DNA from: Callaeas wilsoni | Taxonomy: Eukaryota > Chordata > Aves > Passeriformes > Callaeidae | Length of the DNA: 64,000 nt | Assembly (NCBI GenBank): GCA_013398955.1 | Contig: VWPU01009616.1 | Location: forward strand, 124,001-188,000 | Reading direction: 5' to 3' | Shown here: positions 1 through 12,235 of the stretch, in pieces | How positions within the stretch are numbered: the first letter of the stretch is position 1 | Layout of the letters: each line of letters begins with the position of its first letter | Notes under the pieces: generated by a model | Seen by the model: the letters and a program-made list of their open reading frames with translations, nothing else | Databases searched by the model: none | What the model was told of the DNA's origin: nothing | Position numbers and translations under genes: made by a program

Positions 1-436
1 ATTTCCATATGAGATAAACCATGCATCCCTGCCTCCTTTGTCTGCAGCTTTGAGTCTGCATCTGAGAACCTCATCAATAAATCCCAAATTGATTGTTCTT
101 TCTCTTTCTGTCTGTCCTGCTCTTTTGACTGCACATTCACTGGAAACTGCCCCAAGTTACGTTTGCCATGAGCCCACTCTTGGTGGGGGCTCCCCAAGTT
201 ATTAAAGTACAAATAATGAATACTAGGGATAATTCTACTCCTCTGTACTGTCATGCCTGATGATACAGATTTAAAAGCCCTGGTGTTTTATTAGCAAATG
301 GCAGCGTTTTATAATACTTGATAATTTTTTTTAGATCTACCCAGATATCTACTTGGAACACATCACAGAGAACATTGTTCTTTTCTTGATCTGTAATTTA
401 TTGCAGAGCAGGAAACAAAACCCATTTCTTTTTGTG

Positions 437-442
437 TTTATT
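437..442 (-). terminator. Candidate MSRA poly(A) signal AATAAA (proximal)
   Basis: Canonical hexamer on the minus strand, about 640 nt past the stop codon. A second lies at 397-402 and a third at 287-292. Which is used is not decidable here. Confidence 0.45.
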
Positions 443-949
443 CACTTCTTGGAACTGTCAAAAAGAAGCATCACATTACAATTTTGACTTTTTCTGGCTA
501 AAATCATTTCAGAAAATAGGCACTACAGTGGTACTAAATGCTGTGAAAGCAGAGTTGTGGTAGGAAAATCACTGATCTGATCAATTCATCATCCCCAAAA
601 ACATCAAATTCCAGGGCTGTGACAGGTAAAGAACCCAACCACATCTCCAGAAGTCAAAGTTCTGGGAACACCAGGAAATTAATCAACACAAGAAAATCAA
701 CAAGTCCAAAGGCATTGGAAATGCAAAGCTGCTATGGGTGCAACCACCTCCTAATTCACCCTTTTAACAGTATTTCGAGCCAGACTTTTGGAAGTTTGAA
801 TCTCTTTCCACCTCTTCAGATGACAAGGAAACCCCGGGAGCTGCACAGAGCAAGAAGCTGTCATGGGAGCAATTCCTGCCTCTACTTTGGCTTTTGATGT
901 CAACGAACAGGAAACTGTTATGATTACAGAAAGCCTCCCCAGCAGACTC

Positions 950-1015
950 CCAAATCTTTATCCCTGGATGCTGTGGGAACATCCAAATCTTTATCCATGG
1001 ATGCTGTGGGAACAT
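950..1015. repeat. 33-bp tandem duplication in the MSRA 3' UTR
   Basis: Two head-to-tail copies of a 33-bp unit beginning CCAAATCTTTATCC, one at 950-982 and one at 983-1015. They differ at about one position (CCCTGG against CCATGG), which indicates a recent local duplication. Confidence 0.9.
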
Positions 1016-1082
1016 CCACCGGGGTCCCTGGTCTTTTTCCAAGCTTCCTACAAGAAAGTGGAGGTGGTGGAGCAAGCACAGG

Positions 1083-1247
1083 CTATTTCCTGACGCCAGT
1101 GGGGCAGGAGAGCCCCGTCCCGCCCAGGCCGCAGTATCCGCCGGGATTCTTGCTGAGGTACTGCTGGTGATATTCCTCGGCGTAATAAAACTCGGGAGCC
1201 TCCCGGATTTCCGTGGTGATGGGGCCGAAGCCTCCCTCCGTCAACAC
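1083..1247 (-). CDS. MSRA: MSRA terminal coding exon (peptide methionine sulfoxide reductase A, C-terminus)
   Basis: MsrA reduces methionine-S-sulfoxide in proteins and free methionine, in mitochondria and cytosol, and is regenerated by thioredoxin. The minus strand reads 54 codons and a TAG stop, starting in phase 0 right after an acceptor AG. The peptide opens [14 protein letters not shown], then carries [15 protein letters not shown] and [13 protein letters not shown] and ends in GVRK. This matches the vertebrate MsrA C-terminus as I know it. The two cysteines, local residues 39 and 48, are nine apart, as are the recycling cysteines 218 and 227 of mammalian MsrA. The catalytic GCFWG cysteine lies in an upstream exon that I do not see, so it should be beyond the right edge of the window. 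The exon is intact, with no frameshift or missing key residue. It is CpG-richer than its surroundings, as expected of coding sequence. The protein identity is firm. That this is the live locus rather than a processed copy is supported by the intronic acceptor. Confidence 0.96.
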   Translation of the reverse strand: MLTEGGFGPITTEIREAPEFYYAEEYHQQYLSKNPGGYCGLGGTGLSCPTGVRK

Positions 1248-1275
1248 CTGTCAGGAAAGACCATGGAAAGCCATT
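1248..1275 (-). other. MSRA: Splice acceptor of the last MSRA intron
   Basis: On the minus strand a pyrimidine-leaning stretch ends in TTTCCTGACAG directly before the GTG codon that opens the exon. The AG is the complement of plus positions 1248-1249. It sets the reading phase at 0 and shows the exon is spliced, not part of a retrocopy. Confidence 0.88.
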
Positions 1276-3970
1276 AGTGGTTTGCTGGCTTCCCTGCTGT
1301 GAATGACGTTAGGATTCCTCCCTGACGGAGCCACAGGCTGTCTCTCAGTGCATGGACCACATTCCCAGCTCATCCCTGAAAGCCTTTCATCCCTGTTCCC
1401 GTGGTGCTTTGCCCGGAGACATTGTGGGCACAGAGAGGGAGTGAACCATCCCCTTTTAATGGCTCATTTGTTTAATTTGCCACGGCCACACTTTTATTCT
1501 CTTTATTAACCCGGGCAGGGTTGTGGTGCCATCAGTGAAAGTGGAAAACAAATGTGGGAGCACACTCGGATCCACCCTGGGAAGCTGCAGTGTCCTGGAA
1601 CCTCCCCTGGAAGGTGCCTCAGCTTCAAAATCCACCCCCAATGTCCTTGTCCAAGAAGAATTTCTGAGTGAAATTTCAACCCCAAGGACATCCTTGGGAA
1701 ATCAGAGTATCTGGGCTTTTTTTTTTTTCCACAGAGTCACTGCAAACTCATTCTTCAAAGAGAAAAGTTCCATCTTGGCCAGAAAGTGTTACGTTTTAAG
1801 GCAAATTATGGTTCATTTCAGAAAGATTCGCCAATACGTGGACCAGGAGCAATAATCACTTGGCAGGAAGAGAAAACAGAATGTGGGTGGGGATTTTAAA
1901 TTGGACTTAATTGCTTTCTGATATCCTAATAACTGAATTTGAAACTCCTGAGAGGTTTCTGACAGAGGGAATTTCTTTTTAAGATGAATTGCTGTGACAT
2001 TTTCCCCACTGCATTGTCCTTTCCCAAGGAAACTGGTAAACACCAACGTTTTGGAGACAATTCTCTTCTCAGTGGGGACACAACTTGTGCTCTGAAGTCC
2101 ATGCTAAAATCTAATAAGCACTTTAATTAATGTCAGACCCCTGTTGCAAAGTGCAGTTATAAATACCAGATGTAGATAGAATTGATTGAAGGGTCAGCAT
2201 TTAGCATTCCCAGACAAATATTTGTTACCTCATCATACTATTAAATAAATAAACCAAATAAAAGGAAATCATCACATGGAATCACAAAACTGTGAATCTG
2301 CTTTAAGTCATTGAATCCATCCTCTTTCAACATGACAGAATGAATGACAGCAGCCTTGATCCCAAAAAACACTGGTCATGGAAGATCTTTGGAGATGGAG
2401 ACCCTCATTCCGATATTTTCCATCCTGTCGGAGAGTCCCTGCTAAGCCTAGCCCGGTTAAACCCAGTACTTCCATTTAAACCAAGTATTGTGGGTTTACT
2501 CATCCTGGAAGTGAAAAGGAAATCATTCCTTTCCTCTTTCATTTCCTACATAACTGAGAAGAGGCAAGGATGACATGCAATGGAAATACTGGACTTAAAC
2601 AACAGGTGATTATTTGGGACAAAAAGTCTTCAAATTTCCCACACCAGGGTTTCCCAGGTCCTGCCCCAGCACAGCCAAGCTATGTCCACAGACTGACAGC
2701 AGCTGCTGGGCTTTGGAGAGCATTAATCTGATTTATTCCCATAATTTCACTGTCTGGAGGACACGTTCTGCTGTGTTCAGTCTTCGGTCAGGCATGAAGT
2801 ATTAAGATGGATACAAAATCCATGATTGACCAGTTGGGAGAGCCCCAAGTTCCCGACTCTGCACTGGAATTCTCAGCATACCTTAGGAAGGTGTTGACTC
2901 ATTAATTCCTTGCATTCCCACACAATGAATTGGGATCACAAGCCAAATTTCACAGGAATCTGGCCTTATTTCTCCGTGTAAAATCATCAACCATATTTTT
3001 CCATCTGTGGGACAGGCTTTGCCCCAAGGGAATCAGGCTATTCACCCATCAGACGTGTGAGTGAAGAAGATAAAACATGTGGAGGTTTGTACCATAACAC
3101 ATCAACAGCACCAAAAACAAAGAGGTGTCAACACAGCCACTTTTACAAAGCACATTTTCACTTTCTAACCTTCCCAGCACAGAAAAAACACTTTGGAATG
3201 ATCTTCACTGCCAAAAGATGGCACAAACTCTGCCATCGTGGGCATTACTCATTTACCTGCTGCTGCAAATGCAGGCACAATTGGCCTCTCCCTCTTCCCT
3301 GAGTCATGAGGCTGCTGCTGGAGGGGGAGAGATCTTCCCACTGTGCAAAACGGTGTTTGTTACAGATTTTTAACCTGGGACTTTTCCATGGTTGGCCTCA
3401 TTTTGTCAGTTAGGAAATCCATTCCGTTCAATGAGGCACCACAAGAGGGCATAAACATCATTTATCCCTTCCCAGTCCATTAAAACCTGAATAAAGCAGA
3501 GCCCAAGATGAGTCCTTATATTGCACTTTGGTCCTGTTGTCAGGAGCAGTGGGAATCCCAGGCTCTGACACTCTGCCAAATCCCACCTGGGATGTTTGGA
3601 TTTTAAGGAGGAAAATATTTTCCTCGCACTGACAGTGTTGATGTGAAGATAAAAACATCACTGGGAGAGATGGGGAAGTTCAGGATGTGCTGGCTGCGGC
3701 AGGTGTAAATCAGCCCACTCTGGATTGATTTCCTGCCACTGAGGCTGATATAATTTGATGATAATCCTGTTCTAGAAGAATTTTTGATCCTCGCTGTCTC
3801 AAAATTCCTGAGCCATCCAACGGGACCTCTCATTACCATGTTGCAATTAACCCTTGGGATTTTTAACTCAGTGCAGAAAATTTTTAAGGAACCATTGGAT
3901 CATTTTCCCCTCCACTCTTCCACTGCAATTCAAAGAGAATTTATTCCTTCAGAGAATTTCTGTGGTTTTT
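1276..3970. other. Intronic sequence, nothing recognised
   Basis: This is the stretch of intron nearest the acceptor. I see no CR1, RNA gene or coding exon. There is a short T run near 1718-1728 and AT-rich sequence near 2210-2280. The small open frames have no recognisable motifs. Confidence 0.6.
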
Positions 3971-4050
3971 GTCATAGAAGAGATCAAAGCCCTGTAAGAT
4001 CATCGACTCCAGTTGTTAACCCAACACTGCCAAGTCACTGCGACATCACA
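3971..4050 (-). mobile_element. CR1 fragment, type C 3' end
   Basis: AAGATCATCGACTCCAG followed by GTTAACCCAACACTGCCAAG is the antisense of the type C CR1 3' end. The outermost part is decayed. Confidence 0.75.
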
Positions 4051-4200
4051 AGAGATCCTTTAACTGATTATAATCCAACCCAAAAATCCTGTCAGATTCC
4101 ACCAGTAAGGGGCCAAACCAAACCAGGACCCAAATCTCACCTGGCTGCAGAGGGGACACGGCCAGCTCAGGACACTGGGAGAGACTGAAGCAGGAGCAAG

Positions 4201-4267
4201 GAATCACAGAATCACTAAAGTTGGAGAAGACCGCCAGGATCACGAACGTGTCAAAGCCAGCACTGGG
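4201..4267 (-). mobile_element. CR1 3' tail, type C
   Basis: GAATCACAGAATCACTAAAG then TTGGAGAAGACC reads as the antisense CR1 terminus with its ATTCT-type tail. It lies 150 bp from a similar decayed tail of the same orientation. Confidence 0.75.
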
Positions 4268-4448
4268 AACCTCAGCACTACAAGTTTTTCAGCCAATCTG
4301 TACTTTCAGCATGTAAAAGATGTGTTGGATGATTTTCCTAATTCTTTACAGACTGTGAAATTTCATTTCCTGCTGTTTGCTTTAAACTTCTGCCTGACCA
4401 TTGATGACCAGAGTGGTCATCTGTCTGTCATCTCTGTCATAAAACACT

Positions 4449-4896
4449 GAATCACAGAATCCCAAACAGTTTGATTGGAAGGGATCCTAAAGATCATCCT
4501 GTTCCACCCCCTGTCATGGGCAGGGACACCTCCCACTATCCCAGGTTGCTCCAAGCCCCGTCCAACCTGGCCTTGGACACTGCCAGGGATCCAGGGGCAG
4601 CCACAGCTTCTCTGGGCACCCTGTGCCAGGGCCTCCCCACCCTCACAGGGAACAATTTCTTCCCAACATCCAATCCAAACCTACTTTATTTTAGTTTGAA
4701 GCTGTTCCCCCTTGTCCTTCCACTCCAGGCCCTTGTAAATAGTCCCTCTCCACATTTCCTGTAGGCTCATTCAGGCACTGGAAAGCCCAAAGGTCACCCC
4801 AAATCTGTCTCTTTCCCAGGCTGAACAACCCCAGTTCTCTCAGCCTTTCCTCACAGCAGAGCTGCTCCATCCCTCTGATCATCTTGATGGCCTCCT
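4449..4896 (-). mobile_element. CR1 3' end, type A, about 450 bp
   Basis: Runs from the terminal tail (GAATCACAGAATCCC) through CATGGGCAGGGACACC, GGTTGCTCCAAGCCCC, CAGCCACAGCTTCTCTGGGC and the GCTGAACAACCCCAGTTCTC block to CTCTGATCATCTTGATGGCC. It is 5'-truncated and has no intact reading frame. Confidence 0.95.
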
Positions 4897-7196
4897 AATA
4901 CAATTCCTTCTCCCCTTCTCTCCATAGCAATCTGGATTTTGCACCTTAATATTGCCCATTCATGTCTTCAGCCAGACCCACAGCCTTTCACTCCTAAGCT
5001 ATTACCCAGGGCAGCCTTCTCACCCTTTCCTGCATCTCTCCCAGCTCTCCTTCCCTGCTGCAGTCACCGGGGTGACTGGAATTCCACTGTGCTCAAGAGC
5101 CCCACAGATTTATTCAGCCCTGTACTTACATTTCCTCTTTCGTTCCCCGGCTCTTTCCCAGCAATTCTTTGCATTCCACTTGCCTTCCTGACCTCTGCTG
5201 AGCACGGAGCAGATGTTTCCAAAGCACCATCTGCAATGACGCCAGAACCTCTTTCCCGGGCTAATTTAAACCCTCTCATTGTGCCTGCACTTGACTTTTA
5301 TTGACATGGAATTTCAGCAGCTATTTTCTGTGCCCACACATTTGGTATTGTCAGATTCTTCTGCAACTTTTTCGTAGCCGTGTCTACTTTGGCTCACCTG
5401 GAATAACTCCAAGCCCTCAGCGGGTTTTTGGTGCGTCACCGTCGCCTGTCTCCCTTTTTTCATCCTCTTTGTGAGGATATTGAACTGCACAGCTTCTCAA
5501 GACAGGTTAATCTCTCTTCACTGCAGAAACTGCACAGTTATTTGTACCTTTTATTTCCTATTTATAACCAGTTCTTCACTCAGAAGAGCAGCTTTCCTCT
5601 TATTGCACACGTGGCACCTCGTTACGCACCCGCTCTCTTCAAAAAAACCTGTATTATGTGTGCAAGACATGAGTCTCCTCATGCTAAAGTCATTATAAAT
5701 TTGACAAAAAGGCTTTAAAATTGGTTTTGCTAAATGAAACCATTTAATTTTCTGAGCAGAGGCATTAGTAAAGCAGGGGAGTATTAATTGGCTTCAAGCA
5801 TTTTGTGGCTTTTAATAAAAACGGCATCATCCTGTGTTTGATTCAATAGACACTTCATAAACCAGCTTATACCAACATCCATCCACTTTGTCTCGTGTCC
5901 CAGTGAGTCGCACGAAGCCGCTGCATTTCTAAAACCTCCTTGAAAAATCACTGATGTTGGAAACACCACAGAGCATCCTGACATGGGTGCCAGCTTCTGT
6001 ACCATCACCCAGCCCTGATGTCAAACTCTGACAATAATCTCACCAAATAAAATCTGCTGAGCTCTCCCTTCATTGCAGTGTCTACTCAAAATTTCACACC
6101 AGCAGCAGCAATCCTGAATTTCAGCTCTTTTTCCAAAAGTTCTAAGAATTAGAGGAGCTGCACTATGGAGGAAAAGACCTGCAGGAATTAGTTCCATGAA
6201 CTGTCTAGGATGGGAGGCTGTGGGCATCCTAGACACTTGATTCCTGTGATGTTTTTAACTGGAAAATGACTTAACTGACTTTGCCATGTTTGTGGATTAG
6301 TTGCTGGCAGGTTTGGGAGCCGAAATTCAGCTTTACAGGCTCACTTGATCCAGAGGAGCTAACTTTGGTCCGGAGGAATGAGCAATTACCAATGTTTTAT
6401 TTTCTCCTTCATTTATTTTCTCCTTCCCTTCCCTCTCCTTTCTGTCAGTTCAGCCCACTCTGCTGTGTCATCGATGATATATGATTTGAAATTGTTTCCT
6501 TTGTGCTGCCTTCAGTTGGCTGGAACAGCTCAGTTTGTCACACGGGGTCCAGTCTCCTCTATGTCACTTACTGATGTTGGCTTTTCCAAATTAATTGATG
6601 CTACCAACCTCTACAAGCCCTGCAATGGGCTGAAATCCTGATTATCTGGTAAAATCTGCATTCCCAGCCTGTAGGTGACCTGCTTTTGGAAATCATGTGT
6701 TTATGACAGGAAGAAGGACCCTGCCAAGGGAAATGTGGGAGCAGTGGCTGGCAAGTGCTGAAGTCCAACCCCAGCTACCACATGGACTGGGACCAGATCT
6801 CCACATTCCCCTGTTTCCAGCAACCTCTGCCCAGTGGATTCCATGGTATTGATGCATTTGATAGGTGGTGCTGGAATTGATTAGCAAATGCTTTTCACAG
6901 GGCTGTGGAGTGCTGCACAATTAGCTAATGCTCACACAGGGTTTGGAGTGCTGTGTAATTCCTAAGTATTATTAATATCCTTGCAGGGAAGCTGTCTGGT
7001 CTCAGAAGTCTCTTTGCAGAGTGCCTCTGGCAAATTGGGCAAGATCAAGACTGGGAATAATGGAATCATGGGGGTACAAATTCTTCATCTTTCACAGAAT
7101 GGGCACATGGGTCTACGGGCAGAAATGTTGAAACCCACAGATTCTACACTGGGAGAGAAAACCAGCTGCTGTGGGACTAAATCTGAAGAAAAATGT
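4897..7196. other. Intronic sequence, nothing recognised
   Basis: The first 300 bp are pyrimidine-rich, in the style of neighbouring CR1 antisense sequence, but I cannot align them. The rest is AT-leaning single-copy-looking DNA without RNA genes or convincing exons. Confidence 0.55.
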
Positions 7197-7780
7197 CATA
7201 GAATCAATCATGGAGGGGTTTGGGTTGGGAGGGACCTTAAAGATCATCCAGACCATGGGCAGGGACACCTTCCACTATCCTAGGTTGCTCCAAGCCCCAT
7301 CCAACCTGGCCTTGGACACTTCCAGGGATCCAGGGGCAGCCACAGCTTCTCTGGGCACCCTGTGCCAGGGCCTCCCCACCCTCACAGGCAAGACTTCCTT
7401 CCCAATATCCCATCTATCCCTGCCCTCTGGCAGTAGGAAGCCATCTCCCCTTGTCCTGTCCCTCCACCCCTTGTCCCAAGTCCCTCTCCAGCTCTCCTGG
7501 AGCCCCTTTAGGCCCTAGAAGGGGCTCTGCGGTCTCCCTGGAGCCTTCTCTTCTCCAGGGGAACACCCCCAGCTCTCCCAGCCATGGTCCAGAGCAGAGG
7601 GGCTCCAGCCCTTGGAGCAGCTCCGTGGCCTCCTCTGGACTCACTCCAGCAGCTCCATTTCCCTCTCATGTTGGGAACCCCAGAGTTGGACACAGAGCTC
7701 CAGGTAGGTTTTACCAGAGTCGAATCAGCTCCCTTGACCTGCTGGTCACACAGCTTTGGATGCAGCCCAGGACACATCCT
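7197..7780 (-). mobile_element. CR1 3' end, type A, about 585 bp (longest copy in the window)
   Basis: Begins with CATAGAATCAATCATGG. About 25 bp are missing between the AAAGATCATCCAG and CCATGGGCAGGGACACC blocks. It continues past the TCTCCAGG region into TGGACTCACTCCAGCAGCTCC and GACCTGCTGGTCACACAGC, which belongs to the end of the CR1 reverse-transcriptase frame. That frame is degenerate. Confidence 0.95.
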
Positions 7781-10132
7781 ATAGGGATTACCCATTCCCT
7801 GGCCAAAGAGGAGAAGTGCTGCTGCAAGAACCTGCTGGAATTTTTTCCTAGCAATGTATTGTTCCAGTGCAGCACAGAGAAAATGCAGGTAAGAAGGAAA
7901 TAGGATAGAAAAAGACGAAAGTACAAAATCTAAGCTGGAGAAAACCAATTCTCATCCATGAATCTGCAACACTGACTTTGTCAGAGCTTTTCCCTGTTGA
8001 TAAATCTCCCACACAATGGAACACGTCACTGGAATGCAGTAAACTGATCCTGGCTGGAGACAGAGCTCCAGGAGCCTTAGGGAAAGCTGGGTGTGTGTAT
8101 AAAGTGTGTTCCCTCTCTTTGAAGATCTGCTCTCTCTGAAATGCTTCCCTCTTAACCACTTAGCTTGGAGCAGGTTGTTCGGTCACTCCTCCCTGCCAGA
8201 GAGGAAGGAATTGCTGGGCTTGGATATCCATCAGCCCTGCCAAGGTAAATCACAGTTGGATGATAGCCTGATATTAACAAAGCCCCAAGTGGTTGTGCTC
8301 AGAGGGTCTAGGGAGGACCAGGAGTGCAGTTAGGCTGATATTTCCTCCTATTTTACCTCTGAGTGTAAAACCTGAGTGTCGCCCACAACAATGAGCTCTG
8401 CCAGCTGAAATATCACATTTATCCAGCCAGATTTCGTGCTACCTTCTCCCACAATGAGAAAAGAGGAGCTTTGAATTTGTCCTAAATCGTCTTAAATGCA
8501 ACTGACAGCGAAATGGAATCTGCAATTCTATTTTTTCCTGTTGGATGCGGATCCTGTGAACGTGCATAGGAAGGAAGTTGTATCCTGCTCTCCATCATAT
8601 CCATCTCATTCTGGATTCAAAGCTTTTTTGCTCCATATACTGCCTGGTTTAACAGGATCAGCTTGACCCAGAGTCTTTACAAGCTTGACCTTCAGTGTGG
8701 AGCTTCCTGAACACCCATCCTGTTTTCTCCTGAGGGAAGAGAGATGAAAGTGGGGAATGGCACGGGCGGGCATTTAGGAGGTAGAGGGAGATAACATTAG
8801 CAAAGATAAAAGACATCTTGCTCCAGTAGCATCTGGGAGCTAATTAGGTGTTGAAGGAGCCATTGAGAGAGATGGAAATTCTGTTTGTCTGGCCAATTTT
8901 AACGCAGCCAAACAGGCTCTTACTGCACATCCTGCATGGATAATTGATGATGCCTAAGAAAACTCGTGCCCCGTCCTGACTTCCAGTGATCTAAAGCTCA
9001 AATCTCCTCCGTGGCTGAAGACAGCAGAGTCTCCTCCACTAATCACTCATCCATTATTCCCATATTCCTGAAATAACAACGGCCAGGGCCAAGCTGGGAT
9101 GGGGGAAACGACTCACACATGGAGCAGGGAAGCTCAGAGCAGAACCTTCCACACTGAAGGCCACAAGTCGTGCCTCCACTAGGTTTGGCCCTGGCTGACT
9201 CTGAGAAGCTGACTCAGGTCCAAAAATACTTTAAGATCAGGCAGCTCCAGCTGCCTGTGGACACAATAAAACCCTCCACATATAAATACTGTGTTGACAA
9301 GACTTTCCCACCTCCATTAATTCAGTTATCTCTGGACCACATTTTGTTCCAAGTGCAGAGCAGCTCGTGGTGTTCCCTTGGGTGTGGGCCCTTGGCAATA
9401 AATGGAAGGCTCTGCAATTATTTTTTATTTAGGGGAGCAGCTATGAAGGAGCAAAAAATGTTCATTTGCCATATTGAAGCCAGAGGGCTCAGGTCAGCCC
9501 TGCCGTTACATTGCCATCATTTTATTTTTCTCACTGGATTTACATCAAGTATTTCTTCCATGATATATAAGCATGGCAGTTTCTCAGGAAAACATATGAG
9601 TTTTCCAGAGAAACAATTTATCTTCACCTAAACTCATCCTAAAAAATCCAGAAATTATTTCTGTTGTGATTGGAGGGAAAAACTTCCCGACAAGAGACCA
9701 TGCACAAATATTTACCGCTAAAATCATAAAATTTGCTATATTGGAATACCTGAAATATCCTTGCACTGGAAATTGTTGGGAAACCTGTCATCCCTGCTAC
9801 TTATTTTGACTTAATACCATGCTGGGATTTTCTCTTCAGCCTCCCATGGCCATTGTTTTGTAACCCTAAACCATTCCGTCCTCCAAAACAGCTGGGAGAT
9901 GGTTTGTATTTTTCTGTCCACTCTCTGGAGACGTGAACAGCTCACCTTTAACACCCACCACAAGCCCCACCTGCGAAACTCGCTGCTGTCACCTTTATTT
10001 TCAGTCTGTGTTGGTGGTTTCTTATATAAGGAAATATCTCAGAGGGATCCAACATGGGCCTAATATTCACAACAATTTACAGCAAAACTATTTATGTTAC
10101 CCATTGAATGTTCCTGCAAAAGGGAATTATAA
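7781..10132. other. Intronic sequence without repeats; contains a candidate conserved element
   Basis: No CR1 copies or coding exons are seen. Part of it (about 8745-8965) looks like regulatory non-coding DNA and is listed separately. Confidence 0.5.
8745..8965. promoter_or_regulatory. Candidate conserved non-coding element
   Basis: A repeat-free stretch with GATA-type sites (GAGATAACATTAGC, AAAGATAAAAGAC) and homeobox-like TAATTAG and GATAATTGATGATG cores. This is inferred from composition only. Without an alignment it may be ordinary intron. Confidence 0.25.
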
Positions 10133-10218
10133 AATCACAGAATGATTTATACCAGAAAAGCTCTCTGAGACCACCAAGTCCAACCATCCCCAGCATTGCC
10201 AAGGCCACCACCAATGCA
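10133..10218 (-). mobile_element. CR1 3' tail, type C
   Basis: AATCACAGAATGATTTATAC, then CAAGTCCAACCATCCCCAGC and ATTGCCAAGGCCACCACC, antisense type C terminus. It is a short, diverged copy. Confidence 0.8.
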
Positions 10219-11618
10219 TGGCCCATCAGATATTGCTTGTAAGGGGAAGGGATGATAAAGGGTGTTCCTGGGAAAGGGAAAAATCAACACCACGTTTTTC
10301 TGGTTTTCTGGATAATGTCCTTTTTTCGGAGATAAGCACAGAATGGGAGAAGGGGAGCAAAGAGCCTTGGCTGCCTTCTCCAAACATCATCAAACAGAGA
10401 GGAGATGGATCCAGCATGAGACTGATCCAAACACCACAACACTGCACATCAAATGAAACAGAAAATTGAGGTTCTTTCCCTGGAGGTATAAAACAGGGGC
10501 ACATCCCAGTGCTGGATCTCAAGGATCAGTGCAGCTGCAACTCTGTGAAATTTCCAGCTAAAAATCCCACTCTGGTTTGAAATGGAACCCAAATTCTTTT
10601 GCCCTCCAATGTGTGTTGTCAGGCAGCATTTCCAGCCTGGGTCTTTCTGACCTTTCTGTCTAGCTGATTTCAGTGGAATATTTGCTGGATTTTTAATCCA
10701 TGTAGCAAATCAGAGACGGGCCGAATACTTTAAAGCAATTTGGAGCCTTCAGGATGACAAATTGTTTCTGTTATCGAATATATGCATAATTACTACTAAA
10801 ATTATATTTGAAATGGCTACCAGGCAATACAATTTTATCCCATTCCAAGGACTGAAAAGTCAAGAGAAAATGAACAGAGCATGTTTTAATCAGAAGATAA
10901 GTAGTTTTCCAGCCACTATAAATAGAAAAGGCTGGAAGAACACATCCAACAAGCAGGAGAAAGTGTGAGGAGGGTAAAATTCCACAGTGTTTTGGCTTTG
11001 GACTTCAGAAGGTAGTTAGTATGAGATAGTGTGAAATACAAAGAAGTCTTTGTTGTTTACATCTGAAGTTTAAAAGTGGCACAGTGTGAATAAACAAAGG
11101 ATGTTCCATGAAACGCTGCAGCAGGGATGCACTCGCTCCGTTGGAGCTCCGCGTAAACAGAGGCATCGCCTCCGTGCTTTAGAAAGAGAAGGAGGTAAAC
11201 TTGAAAGCTTTGCCTTCCAGAAAATCTCATTTACCCGGATCCTCAGGCTTTTAAGTAGTAGAAAAAACACACACAAGCTTAATAAGACCAAGATCTGGAT
11301 CATTTAGCATTTGCTTTCAGGTTGGTTAAGCTCCTTCCTAACGATAACGGTGCACGTGCTCTGCAAAATCTGAATTAGCCGTTCCTTATCTTTCCTGGGA
11401 AAATAAGTTTTGTTCTCAAGAACTGGGATAATATCAAGCAATTTCTTTTATGGCAGACAATAAAGAATACTGCCTCGATCCTTTCATGAGTTAACTGATT
11501 GTTTTCCTGGATGGTACATAGGATGATTTGTAAGGACAGAATCTAAAGATACCCAGATTCAGTTTGATATTCACGATGATATTTCCTTTTGAGCACTTAC
11601 ATAGCATTGAAAGTGATT
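10219..11618. other. Intronic sequence, nothing recognised
   Basis: AT-leaning DNA between CR1 copies. No RNA gene, exon or repeat is recognised. Confidence 0.55.
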
Positions 11619-12070
11619 CATAGGATCATGGAATCATGGAATGCTTGGGGTTGGAAGGGACTCTTAAACTCATCCAGTCCCATTCCCTGCCATGGGTAGG
11701 GACACCTCCCACTATCCCAGGTTGCACCAAGCCCCATCCACTCTGGCCTTGGACACTCCCAGGGATCCAGGGGCAGCCACAGCTTCTCTGGGCACCCTGT
11801 GCCAGGGCCTCCCCACCCTCGCAGACAGGAATTCCTTCCCAATATCCCATCTAACTCTGTCCTCTGGCAGGGGGAAGCCATTCCCCCTTGTCCTGTCCCT
11901 CCAGGTCCTTGTCCAAAGTCCCTCTCCATCTTTCTTCCAGCCTCCCTTCAGGTACCAGGAAGCCACAATTAGGTCACCCCAAAGCTTCTCTGTTCCAAGC
12001 TGAACAATCCCAATTCTCTCAGCATTTTCTCACAGGAAAGATGTTCCACGCCTCTGATCAACTTGGTGGC
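11619..12070 (-). mobile_element. CR1 3' end, type A, about 450 bp
   Basis: Starts with a doubled tail (CATAGGATCATGGAATCATGG), then the full type A antisense series to CAGCATTTTCTCACAGG and CTCTGATCAACTTGGTGGC. It is 5'-truncated at almost the same place as the copy ending at 4896. Confidence 0.95.
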
Positions 12071-12235
12071 TTCAAGTTAGTTATGGTTAGTTATGCACAT
12101 ACTTTTCAGTGCAAAGATCCCCTCTTATTTGACAAATCTGATAAAACTTGATTTTGATTCAAAATATTCTCACCTATTCCCATGAGGTAGACAGAAGGTA
12201 ACTTTTGATGGACTTAAAAATAAAATTGTTATGCT

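Larger units (their letters stand above)
287..1082 (-). other. MSRA: MSRA 3' untranslated region (extent inferred)
   Basis: This is the sequence downstream of the MSRA stop on the minus strand. AATAAA hexamers on that strand lie at plus positions 437-442, 397-402 and 287-292, so the transcript could end shortly after any of them. The most distal one was used for the boundary. No CR1 or other recognised repeat interrupts the stretch, apart from a short tandem duplication. The open frames of 60-100 codons here have no recognisable product. The true cleavage site cannot be read from sequence alone. Confidence 0.6.

Noticed and set aside
4471..4764. Recurrent predicted peptides with phrases such as TSHYPRLLQAPSNL and ASLGTLCQGLPTL, also near 7.2, 11.7, 36.7, 43, 51.7 and 62.5 kb
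   Set aside because: They look like a protein family but are translations of the antisense strand of CR1 3' ends. The frames break at different points and follow the repeat, not a gene.
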